From positions 1 to 14,799 of the forward strand of contig CAJPLH010000028.1 in assembly GCA_905371275.1 (NCBI GenBank): DNA of 14,799 nucleotides. Direction: 5' to 3'. The stretch is from Prevotellaceae bacterium (lineage in GTDB: Bacteria; Bacteroidota; Bacteroidia; Bacteroidales; Bacteroidaceae). The notes under the pieces are model-generated. The model searched no databases, had not been told where the DNA came from, and saw only the letters and a list, made by a program, of their open reading frames with translations. The translations under genes and the position numbers were made by a program. This document shows, piece by piece, positions 7,655-14,789 of the stretch; the first letter of the stretch is position 1, and each line of letters begins with the position of its first letter.

Positions 7655-10600
7655 TTAGCGCATTTGTTTTTTACCCCCAATGATGATGAGCCCGTGATTG
7701 TCTTTGCCCAACACTTGACGTCCTGTCAAATCATAAGCTGGTGACGATGCGTCAGTAGGCGCAAGTTGAGGAGCAGAGATTGCCGTAGGTGAGGTTACGT
7801 TGAGCAACAAGTCGGTCACCGAACCATTGTTTTTCAGAATCTCGTTACCAGCTGCGGTACTACCAGCTGGATTGAGATCATCCCAGTCAATTTTCAAACG
7901 AAGACGATATGTTCCCTTCGTTTCTGGGAGTTTGAAAGCCGGAATCGACATTCCTGGGTTTTTGTTCTCTTGTGTGGAGAGACCATTTTCGCCCTTAGTT
8001 TTACCTTTGTAGTAGGTGAAGGCCACCACTTCTGGGGAGTTAGGAGAACTAGCGTCAAACTTTCCATCGTTGTTGAAATCGATGTAGACGTACGCGTGCA
8101 TCCAATTTCCTTTCCATTCGGGAGCAATGGTCACCACCGACCCCACGCCCACATTGACTGGAGTAGCGGTGAGATCTGTATAAGCTTTGGGATGCTCGCC
8201 AAGTGAGAGAACAGTGGGTTGTTTCTGAGAGGGAGTCGTGAGTGTCACCTTCTTCACAATGCGGTCGCCACTTTGATTGGTGTCGCCTTCGAAAGAAATA
8301 GCGTAAGGAGGAGTGCTCACCTTGACGCGCACAGTAGCAGTGTGACCACCTTCAGCCTTTACGGTCACAGTGGTTTCTCCGTCTTTAATGCCGTGCACCA
8401 CTCCGTTGTCCACTTTAGCCACTGTTGGGTCAGCCACGCTCCATTCCACGCTGGTGTGAGTGGCATTTACAGGTGCAATGTCCCATACAAGCGCCTTTTC
8501 ACGACCAGGAGCCACATTCACTTCGGTGCCAGAAAGCGTGATGCCCGTCACGGCTACTGCGGGAAGGGAACTTTCACGACCATTGAAAACATAGACACTC
8601 GATGCTGGGAATGAAAGCGTGAGTGGAGTGTCGATGTCGATAGGCGCATCTTCGTTTAGGCCTTTGAGTGCATCTTGTCGGCCGAATGCCTTCGATAGAA
8701 TTATACTACCTTTCACGTAGTTGGGAATTTCAAGAGCTTGGCGTAGCGTAGTGTGGAAGGTCGCCGCCGTTGCTGCAGGGTTGCGCAATGCGAGCGTTGC
8801 TTTTTGTCCGTTCCACGAAGCCCAACCATAAACTTCAGCGCGTGTCCCTGTCCAGGGATTGCCTCCCACCCAGTGTGTATCGGGAAGTACATCGGCATTG
8901 TTCTTCTGCCAGCGTATGGCTTCTGCCAAGTCACCCCATAGACGTCCACCGCGGATGGAATTGGTCAAAGCGTAGTCGTTATACAATTCTACCATCCCCG
9001 AACCGCAAGCAAAGGCGCATCTCAATTCACGCACAATGCCGTCATAGTCCATATTTTTCGACACTTTTCCGTATGTCGAAAGGATAAAACCGTGTGTCAT
9101 CAACGTGTTGATGGGACAGAGTGGTGAGTTCTTGACAAAGTTTTTGTGTACCAAAGCGTCACGATAGGTAATCCAGCGTTCGCGGTCGCTGCCTTGGTTG
9201 CCTGCTTCACCATAGTCCCCTTCTTGACGCCACACAGCGTCAGTGTATTGGAACCAGAAAGGAGAAGCCCAAGTGCCAACAGTGGTGTTGAAGAAAATGT
9301 CGGGTTTGATGTTTTCGCGCACCATGCGTTCTGCGCGGATAATGCCCTCTGCGTTTTCTTCTCCCACTATGCCAGCGTCAGGTCCCACGGCCGAGAATTG
9401 TGCGCTGATGCCGTCAAACTTGAAGAATCGGAAATCATAGCCACGCTTGTTGCACAAATCGGTGATGGAGCGCGTGAATGTTTCGTAATACTTGGGATTG
9501 GAAAGTTGCATACCTCCTTTGCTCTTCCAGAAGTCGCGACGGTAGTTGCCACTTTGTCCGTAGCCACCCACAGGGCCCAGCCACGCACCAATGCCCGAAC
9601 CCATTTCGCGCGCTAAGGCATCCGATTTGCGGAAACCATCGGGAAAATTTGGAGAGAAAGTCCAGTCACCATAGTGGTCCCAGCCATCGTCCCACACAAA
9701 GGAGTTAACCGCCGTGTGATAGGGTTCAAAAAGATTCTTTTTCCACTGACGAACCACCTCTTCGCACTGCCAATCGTGCATATTGCCCGTGTAGTTGGGG
9801 TCGTTGTTGCGATCGATATTGAGCTCATACCAAGAAATATAGGCTGGCATAGCGCGCCAAGGCACTGCACGTTCGCGTTCGCTGTAGGAGAGGAAAGAAC
9901 GGCGTGGTTGTCCAGGTGCAACGAGCCCCACCACGGCACTCACTTTCCAGTCGTCGCCAGCACGGAGCGTGGTGTTTCTGCTCCAGGTGCCGCGGAGTGT
10001 GGTTGTGGCTTGCGAAGCCAAATGCAGCGTGTCGCTCTGTGCTAAGGAAAGGCGAATTTTACCCTCTGAGGTTATCTCTTCGTCCTTGTTTTGAGCATAA
10101 TAGATGAGGGTGAAATCACCAGCATAAGGCACGTTGAAACGATACACATTTCCTTCGGAAGCATTTCCCGTGAATCCCTTGTGATAGTCGGACGCCACCA
10201 CATTGCCCGTGCCGTCCACGAGTTCTAAACCACAGAGATTTAGTCGCGTGTTCCCTTTGCTGTAATTGAACTGCACCGAGAGTGTGCCCGTAGAAGAGAG
10301 TTTGAGCGAGCGGTTGATGGCTTTGACATTCGGAGCATAGTAACCCACTTCGTTGATGCGCGAAGGCACGCGAGTGGGTTGTTTCCATTCGGCAGCCGTC
10401 CAAGCATCAGTGAGCACATCGTCAGCCGCCATTTGTTGTGCACTCAAAGTGCGCGTTGTGTGTGGGGTGGAGGGAGCAGAAGCTGTGTGAGTGTCGAGAC
10501 GTGGCGCGCTGCCCGGTGCCAAATCGCGCACAATGATAGGGCGACTCACACGACCAGAGAAGGCAATCTCTCCGCGCGAGTTGATGGTTTCGGGTGCAGT

Positions 10601-11605
10601 GTCCACAAAATAGCGCAAACGATAGACACCTGTCTTGGGGATGTTGAGCGTATAGACGTTGTTTTTGTGTGCATCGCCCATCGTGCCGTAGTGGTAGTCG
10701 GAAGCCACTACCTTACCTTCGAGATTTACCACATCTACGCCCACGAGGTTCAGTTTGTGAGAGCCACCTTTGAAGGTGAAAGTGAGCGTTTGCGAACCCG
10801 CTTGTTTGAAGTTTACATATCCCTGTGCCACGGCTAGTTTGTCGGCTGGGTGTCCGCCTTTGATGAGTGCATCGGGCACAGATGCAGCAGTTGGTAGAAC
10901 AAAATCATCGGTTTTCCAAGCATCGTGAGTGAAAGGTAATTCGTCCTCGTCGCCTGCGCCCACGGTGTTGAGTCCCATTGGTGTTTCAAGTCCGGCAAAA
11001 ATCTTATCGCTTAGCAGCACGGCACCTCGAGTGTTGCCCACTTTGCGTGGTGCACTGCCCGCATTGTGTACGTCCATTTCGTAGAGCATAGGCACCACCG
11101 CAAAGAGTTTGGTGTCGTGTGCAGCCGTAAGTTTTAGTTCAGTGCGCAGATAGTGACTGCCATCGCGGAGCACGGCGCGCCAAAGCACTGTGAGATGATT
11201 GTGGGTGAATGTCGCTTCAATGGCGTGTCCAGGAAGTTTTTCAGCTCCCTTTGTCGCCGAAGGATTGGCTGCATAATGTATTTGGCGCACATTACTGAGT
11301 TTCATTTCCGAAGCACGTACCACAGTGGAGCCATTTCCCATGCGAATTTCAAACAATTCGCTCCCCGCGTTGAGATTCAGTTGGGGACATCCTCCGAAAC
11401 GGAGTGTGCCCTCTGACTCTATGAAAGTGGCGGTAAGCAAATCGTTGCTCAACGTATAGTGGTTAGCAGAGTGAGCCAAGCGCGCTGTGCCGGCTTGTCG
11501 TTCTTGTGGGAAAATGACTTGTTGTGCCAGAGTAGCAGCAGGAGTACCCAAACCGAGGGTGAGAAAAGCTGCACCGAGCAATCGTGTTGCGGAATGAAGT
11601 ATCAT
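7655..11605 (-). CDS. Large secreted multidomain glycoside hydrolase, clan GH-D (alpha-galactosidase-like)
   Basis: A 1316-residue protein with a signal peptide at 1-28 (GAAFLTLGLG...ATLAQQ). Residues 30-240 resemble the beta-sandwich found before clan-D catalytic barrels. Two homologous beta-rich modules follow (about 260-351 and 430-521), sharing 'GKVVASDYHYG' and 'GNVVASDYHKG'. The catalytic barrel (about 585-960) carries 'VWDDGWD' (Asp639/640), 'FRFFKFDG' with candidate nucleophile Asp731, and 'WRQEGD' with candidate acid/base Asp797 in an RxxxD motif. This spacing is typical of GH27/GH36. Then come a BIG_2-type domain (about 1018-1097), a GEVED-like domain ('YVYIDFNNDGKF', about 1172) and a tail 'YDLTGRQV...IIGGKK' common in secreted Bacteroidetes proteins. 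The substrate is unknown; alpha-linked galactose or N-acetylgalactosamine glycans are plausible. The start is the ATG at 11605, because the longer frame to 11644 uses TTG and adds residues before the signal peptide. It has its own promoter and terminator and no visible SusC/SusD partner. Confidence 0.85.
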   Translation of the reverse strand: MILHSATRLLGAAFLTLGLGTPAATLAQQVIFPQERQAGTARLAHSANHYTLSNDLLTATFIESEGTLRFGGCPQLNLNAGSELFEIRMGNGSTVVRASEMKLSNVRQIHYAANPSATKGAEKLPGHAIEATFTHNHLTVLWRAVLRDGSHYLRTELKLTAAHDTKLFAVVPMLYEMDVHNAGSAPRKVGNTRGAVLLSDKIFAGLETPMGLNTVGAGDEDELPFTHDAWKTDDFVLPTAASVPDALIKGGHPADKLAVAQGYVNFKQAGSQTLTFTFKGGSHKLNLVGVDVVNLEGKVVASDYHYGTMGDAHKNNVYTLNIPKTGVYRLRYFVDTAPETINSRGEIAFSGRVSRPIIVRDLAPGSAPRLDTHTASAPSTPHTTRTLSAQQMAADDVLTDAWTAAEWKQPTRVPSRINEVGYYAPNVKAINRSLKLSSTGTLSVQFNYSKGNTRLNLCGLELVDGTGNVVASDYHKGFTGNASEGNVYRFNVPYAGDFTLIYYAQNKDEEITSEGKIRLSLAQSDTLHLASQATTTLRGTWSRNTTLRAGDDWKVSAVVGLVAPGQPRRSFLSYSERERAVPWRAMPAYISWYELNIDRNNDPNYTGNMHDWQCEEVVRQWKKNLFEPYHTAVNSFVWDDGWDHYGDWTFSPNFPDGFRKSDALAREMGSGIGAWLGPVGGYGQSGNYRRDFWKSKGGMQLSNPKYYETFTRSITDLCNKRGYDFRFFKFDGISAQFSAVGPDAGIVGEENAEGIIRAERMVRENIKPDIFFNTTVGTWASPFWFQYTDAVWRQEGDYGEAGNQGSDRERWITYRDALVHKNFVKNSPLCPINTLMTHGFILSTYGKVSKNMDYDGIVRELRCAFACGSGMVELYNDYALTNSIRGGRLWGDLAEAIRWQKNNADVLPDTHWVGGNPWTGTRAEVYGWASWNGQKATLALRNPAATAATFHTTLRQALEIPNYVKGSIILSKAFGRQDALKGLNEDAPIDIDTPLTLSFPASSVYVFNGRESSLPAVAVTGITLSGTEVNVAPGREKALVWDIAPVNATHTSVEWSVADPTVAKVDNGVVHGIKDGETTVTVKAEGGHTATVRVKVSTPPYAISFEGDTNQSGDRIVKKVTLTTPSQKQPTVLSLGEHPKAYTDLTATPVNVGVGSVVTIAPEWKGNWMHAYVYIDFNNDGKFDASSPNSPEVVAFTYYKGKTKGENGLSTQENKNPGMSIPAFKLPETKGTYRLRLKIDWDDLNPAGSTAAGNEILKNNGSVTDLLLNVTSPTAISAPQLAPTDASSPAYDLTGRQVLGKDNHGLIIIGGKKQMR

Positions 11606-11672
11606 AGGCTTGAATGATGGTATTAAGTAGATTTGTTTTGCCAAGCGGAGTTGATAAAATAGACTTACATCG

Positions 11673-11680
11673 CAAAGTTA
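11673..11680 (-). promoter_or_regulatory. Putative -7 box of the large glycosidase gene
   Basis: On the minus strand this is TAACTTTG, identical to the boxes at 1528-1535 and 13026-13033. It lies 68 bp upstream of the ATG at 11605. A matching -33 TTG is not seen at the ideal distance (the nearest is about 29 nt away), so the promoter may be weak or need an activator. Confidence 0.5.
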
Positions 11681-12140
11681 GTGATTTTCTTTGAACTGAA
11701 TATATTCAATCCGTGGAAAATTTTGTGTAGCACTTTATTTTGAGTACAAAAGGCTGACTTTTGTCCGGTATGCCATCTCGTGGAGTGGTGGAACGGTGAC
11801 AAATGATGGCTGCGGTTTATGAAGTATATGTAGTATTGGCATTCGCCGTGGAAGTGGAATAAAATAGGAACTGCGCTGGACACTTTTTTCGCGCCTCACT
11901 ATAAGTATATGGGGAGATATAGCCTCAAAGAGGGAAAAAAACGCAGAAAAGTGACGAAAAAGGTTTTATATGTTTTGAAATTGCGAGTTCTGATTTGCAA
12001 ATTTGGGCAATTTGCTATGCAAAATACTTTTCCCACCCAAAGTCGGCGGAGGAATGAAGGCGCGCAAAGTGCGAAAGGTGAGAGGTCGCTAAGATACAAC
12101 TCAAAGGCAGTGGATGTTGCGTGCATACGTTCGGTTTTCT

Positions 12141-12173
12141 CGTGCGTACGTGTGTACGCGCAGGTGCGCACGC
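12141..12173. repeat. Alternating purine/pyrimidine tract, left copy
   Basis: 12141-12162 alternates pyrimidine and purine without a break (22 nt, mostly CG, TG and TA steps). After a single GG break the alternation resumes at 12164-12173, which includes the palindrome GTGCGCAC. Such tracts favour left-handed Z-DNA under negative supercoiling. The function here is unknown. Confidence 0.7.
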
Positions 12174-12193
12174 CTTCCAACAGCAATTTAGTT

Positions 12194-12217
12194 TTTTTGC
12201 TGTCACAAGTGTCACAC
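12194..12217 (+). repeat. Left arm of a 24-bp inverted repeat
   Basis: The arm reads TTTTTGCTGTCACA, AG, TGTCACAC. Its reverse complement recurs at 12347-12370 with 22 of 24 positions identical; only the central AG/TC pair differs. Each arm holds two TGTCACA-type half-sites about 10 bp apart, roughly one helical turn, as expected for a protein-binding site. The arms are separated by 129 bp. Confidence 0.75.
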
Positions 12218-12224
12218 CTAAGCA

Positions 12225-12260
12225 AAAACGAGGGAGGGTTGGGGACTCGTTTTGAAGGGG
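12225..12260 (+). repeat. AAAACGAG hairpin with G-rich loop
   Basis: A perfect 8-bp stem (12225-12232 with 12246-12253) encloses a 13-nt loop. The G runs at 12232-12234, 12236-12238, 12241-12244 and 12257-12260 are four tracts that could instead form a G-quadruplex with one long loop. No U run follows on either strand, so this is not an intrinsic terminator. It sits between the arms of the 24-bp inverted repeat. Confidence 0.45.
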
Positions 12261-12346
12261 ATAATCCCAGATCGGTCGAGAAAAAGATGAAATAAATTTT
12301 AAAATAAAGAGGTAATCTATTGAACTTAAATGTTTTGAGCGAAAAT

Positions 12347-12370
12347 GTGTGACAGATGTGACAGCAAAAA
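12347..12370 (-). repeat. Right arm of the 24-bp inverted repeat
   Basis: This is the reverse-complement partner of 12194-12217, reading GTGTGACAGATGTGACAGC then AAAAA on the plus strand. The alternating purine/pyrimidine tract at 12386-12415 lies just outside it, mirroring the tract outside the left arm. Confidence 0.75.
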
Positions 12371-12385
12371 TGATAAAACTCCTGT

Positions 12386-12415
12386 TATGTGTGCGTATAT
12401 GCGTGCGTATGCGCG
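12386..12415. repeat. Alternating purine/pyrimidine tract, right copy
   Basis: Thirty consecutive bases alternate pyrimidine and purine with no exception (TG, CG and TA steps), which is far longer than expected by chance. It is a candidate Z-DNA former. On the opposite strand the flank reads TTCTCGCGCATACG, which matches TTCTCGTGCGTACG beside the left tract at 12 of 14 positions, so the tracts look like parts of one long, diverged inverted repeat. Confidence 0.75.
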
Positions 12416-12498
12416 AGAATGGAGAGGAAATAGTTTGTTTTTTTGCGTTTTATAACTAAGTATTTGAGGTGCGCCATCTAGAGCTGCAAATAACCTTT

Positions 12499-12586
12499 GT
12501 TGAAAGTGACGTATCGTTTTGTTGAAAACAACGTGTTGTTTTGTTGAAAGTGACGTATCGTTTTGTTGAAAACAACGTGTCGTTTT
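12499..12586 (+). repeat. Four tandem 22-bp units in an A-B-A-B pattern
   Basis: Units start at 12499, 12521, 12543 and 12565. Units 1 and 3 are identical (GTTGAAAGTGACGTATCG + TTTT). Units 2 and 4 (GTTGAAAACAACGTGTTG + TTTT) differ from each other by one base. All share GTTGAAA at the start and GTTTT at the end. Unit 2 contains a perfect palindrome, AAAACAAC-GT-GTTGTTTT. All three plus-strand frames meet stops, so the array is not coding. The repeats are directly adjacent, without spacers, so it is not a CRISPR. Confidence 0.85.
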
Positions 12587-12916
12587 TGAAGAAATAAGCC
12601 TTAGTTTTGATGGAGAAGAAAGCAGTGGTTGACTATTCTCTCTTTTGCCACCAGCAAATTTTTGAGGATGGGATGTTGACTCTTATTTTTTAGGGGGCAC
12701 AATTTGAGAAGGAGACGTACAATTGAATTAACACTGTATTTGCTAAGTCTAGTTGTCGTTCTGTGTAGGGTTTGCAAGTGAAAGTGCATTTTTCCGCCTT
12801 TTTTTCACTCTTTGGGCTCATTTCCAGATATATCTATATAGGGGCATATGAGTGGGGAGGTGAAAAACTTTCCCTCTTCGGAGCAGTAGTAGGATACAAA
12901 TGGTTTGTGGCTGGCG

Positions 12917-12961
12917 ATAATCTCAAATCGGTCATTAGCTCCTGAACAGATTTGGGATAAT
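12917..12961 (+). repeat. Imperfect hairpin upstream of the ABC-F promoter
   Basis: Arms 12917-12929 and 12949-12961 pair at 12 of 13 positions, counting one G-U pair, around a 19-nt loop. No U run follows on either strand. The left arm lies in an 18-bp segment (12916-12933) that recurs at 12260-12277 with 16 of 18 matches. It ends about 40 bp before the -33 element, where a regulator could bind, but no function can be assigned. Confidence 0.35.
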
Positions 12962-13002
12962 GTGAAAACAAAGCGGAGAATGATGGACTATTGGCAAGAT
13001 AA

Positions 13003-13033
13003 TTGTCTAGTCGTAAAGAAATTTGTAACTTTG
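13003..13033 (+). promoter_or_regulatory. Promoter of the ABC-F gene
   Basis: TTG (13003-13005), a 20-nt spacer and TAACTTTG (13026-13033) match the Bacteroidetes promoter pattern. Transcription should begin near 13040, about 36 nt before the ATG at 13076. Because the box lies inside the upstream extension of the reading frame, it also fixes the protein start. Confidence 0.78.
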
Positions 13034-13075
13034 CGGATAAAATGTGGCCGAGTGGCTTCAACGAACAACAGTGGA

Positions 13076-14785
13076 ATGATTTCAGTAGAACACCTCAAAG
13101 TAGAATTTTCCGCCAAAGCTCTCTTCGAAGATGTGAGTTTTGTGGTGAACAAGCGCGACCGCATTGCATTGGTCGGCAAGAACGGTGCAGGCAAAAGCAC
13201 GATGCTCAAAATCATAGCCGGTTTGCAACAGCCCATAGACGGGCGCGTGGCGGTGCAGCGTGAGGTGAGCGTGGGTTATTTGCCGCAGGTGATGGTGCTC
13301 AGCGATGACACCACGGTGGTGGCAGAAGTGGAAAAAGCCTTTGCACATCTCCACGAACTTCGTGACCATGTGGCGCAACTCAACCGCGAATTGATGGAGC
13401 GCAGCGACTACGAAACACCAGAATATATGGAGTTGGTGGAAGCTTTCAGTCGTGAAAATGACCGCTTGCAGATGATGGGCGCGCAAAATTATCATGCTGA
13501 AATAGAGCGCACCCTCTCAGGACTCGGTTTTCTGCGCAGCGACTTTGAGCGTCCCACGCAAGAGTTTTCGGGAGGATGGCGCATGCGCATCGAATTGGCA
13601 AAACTCCTGTTGGCGCGTCACGATGTGTTGCTCCTTGACGAGCCTACCAACCACCTCGACATTGAGAGCATCCGCTGGTTAGAGCAGTTTTTGGCACACA
13701 GTGGCTGTGCGGTGATGTTGGTGAGCCACGACCGCGCTTTCATCAACAATGTGACCAACCGCACCCTCGAAATTTCTTGTGGCAAAGTGGTGGACTATCG
13801 TGTGGCTTATGATGAGTATGTGCAACTGCGTGCCGAACGCAGAGAGAGTCAGCTCCGCGCCTATGAAAATCAGCAGAAAGAAATTGCCGATTTGAAAGAT
13901 TTCATTGAGCGTTTTCGCTATAAACCCACCAAAGCGGTGCAGGTGCAAAGCCGCATCAAACAGTTGGAGAAAATTGTGCCCATTGAGATTGACGAAATCG
14001 ACACTTCGCGCCTTCATCTCAAATTTCCTCCTTGCAGTCGAAGCGGAGATTATCCCGTGATTTGCGAGGATGTGGAGAAACACTATGGCGACCACGTGGT
14101 GTTCGACCAAGTGAACCTCACCATCAAGCGTGGAGAAAAAGTGGCTTTCGTGGGCAAGAACGGCGAAGGAAAATCTACGCTGGTGAAGTGCATCATGGAG
14201 GAGATTTCTCACGGTGGAGTGTTGAAAATTGGTCACAATGTTCAGTTGGGCTATTATGCGCAAAACCAAGCACAGCTTTTGGACGATGAACTGACCGTGT
14301 TCGACACCATCGACCATGTGGCAAAGGGCGATATTCGCTTGAAAATACGCGACATCCTCGGAGCCTTTATGTTTGGCGGAGAAGCTTCGGAGAAGAAAGT
14401 GAAAGTGTTGTCGGGCGGAGAGCGCAGTCGTTTGGCGATGATCAAACTTCTCCTCGAACCTGTCAATCTGCTCATCTTGGACGAACCTACCAACCACTTG
14501 GATCTTCGCACAAAAGACGTGTTGAAAGAAGCTATTCTGGCGTTTGACGGCACGGTGATTGTGGTGAGCCACGACCGCGAGTTTCTTGATGGTTTGGTGA
14601 CCAAGGTCTATGAATTTGCTGGTGGCCGCGTGCGAGAACATCTAGGCGGCATCTATGATTTTTTGCGACAAAAGGAAATCACCAGTTTGGACGAGATTGG
14701 CACGCAACTTTCTAACAACGGCACCTCTCCCTCTGCCGCCTGTGTTGCGACCGCTACTAATAATGCACCGTCTGAAGGAGCGTAG
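13076..14785 (+). CDS. ABC-F family ATPase (ribosome-associated, Uup/EttA-like)
   Basis: A 569-residue soluble protein with two ABC ATPase domains and no membrane segment. ABC-F proteins bind the ribosomal E site and modulate translation; some protect against antibiotics. Domain 1 has Walker A 'GKNGAGKST' (34-42), signature 'FSGGWRMRIELAKLLL' and Walker B 'LLLDEPTNHLD', then 'VSHDRAFI'. A charged linker with 'YKPTKAVQVQSRIKQLEK' follows, as in the P-site tRNA interaction motif region. Domain 2 has 'GKNGEGKST', 'LSGGERSRLAMIKLLL', 'LLILDEPTNHLD' and 'VSHDREFLDGL'. The C-terminus is a short polar tail. Both sites have their catalytic glutamates. The ATG start 'MISVEHLKVEFSAKALF' is standard; the longer frame back to 12905 reads through the promoter. 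It most likely has a housekeeping translation role. Resistance cannot be inferred from sequence alone. Confidence 0.92.
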   Translation: MISVEHLKVEFSAKALFEDVSFVVNKRDRIALVGKNGAGKSTMLKIIAGLQQPIDGRVAVQREVSVGYLPQVMVLSDDTTVVAEVEKAFAHLHELRDHVAQLNRELMERSDYETPEYMELVEAFSRENDRLQMMGAQNYHAEIERTLSGLGFLRSDFERPTQEFSGGWRMRIELAKLLLARHDVLLLDEPTNHLDIESIRWLEQFLAHSGCAVMLVSHDRAFINNVTNRTLEISCGKVVDYRVAYDEYVQLRAERRESQLRAYENQQKEIADLKDFIERFRYKPTKAVQVQSRIKQLEKIVPIEIDEIDTSRLHLKFPPCSRSGDYPVICEDVEKHYGDHVVFDQVNLTIKRGEKVAFVGKNGEGKSTLVKCIMEEISHGGVLKIGHNVQLGYYAQNQAQLLDDELTVFDTIDHVAKGDIRLKIRDILGAFMFGGEASEKKVKVLSGGERSRLAMIKLLLEPVNLLILDEPTNHLDLRTKDVLKEAILAFDGTVIVVSHDREFLDGLVTKVYEFAGGRVREHLGGIYDFLRQKEITSLDEIGTQLSNNGTSPSAACVATATNNAPSEGA

Positions 14786-14789
14786 CGTT

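Larger units (their letters stand above)
11705..13002. other. Repeat-rich 1.3-kb intergenic region between divergent genes
   Basis: No open frame here has a convincing start, family resemblance or compositional support. The longest (plus strand 11909-12295, 128 codons; minus strand 11899-12225) overlap each other and read through the simple and inverted repeats. The region is richer in A/T and in G-runs than its coding neighbours. It holds the two alternating purine/pyrimidine tracts, the 24-bp inverted repeat, the G-rich hairpin, the 22-bp tandem units and the hairpin at 12917-12961, all listed separately. At 11705-12135 and 12600-12910 I see nothing beyond AT-rich sequence. I see no tRNA or rRNA. 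Confidence 0.7.

Noticed and set aside
11909..12295. 128-codon plus-strand open frame in the intergenic region
   Set aside because: It reads straight through the alternating tract and one arm of the inverted repeat, overlaps a minus-strand frame of similar length, and has no recognisable domain or promoter.
12499..12586. CRISPR array
   Set aside because: The 22-bp units are directly adjacent with no unique spacers, and no cas genes are present.
12917..12961. Intrinsic terminator upstream of the ABC-F gene
   Set aside because: The hairpin has no U run on either strand and a 19-nt loop, and no gene ends nearby.
11705..13002. tRNA, rRNA or known riboswitch in the large intergenic region
   Set aside because: I found no cloverleaf arms, T-loop sequence or conserved riboswitch core on either strand by eye. 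A covariance-model search would be decisive.
13679..14641. 320-codon minus-strand open frame opposite the ABC-F gene
   Set aside because: It lies wholly inside a strongly conserved ABC-F coding sequence and its translation, rich in His and Phe, is typical of an antisense shadow.
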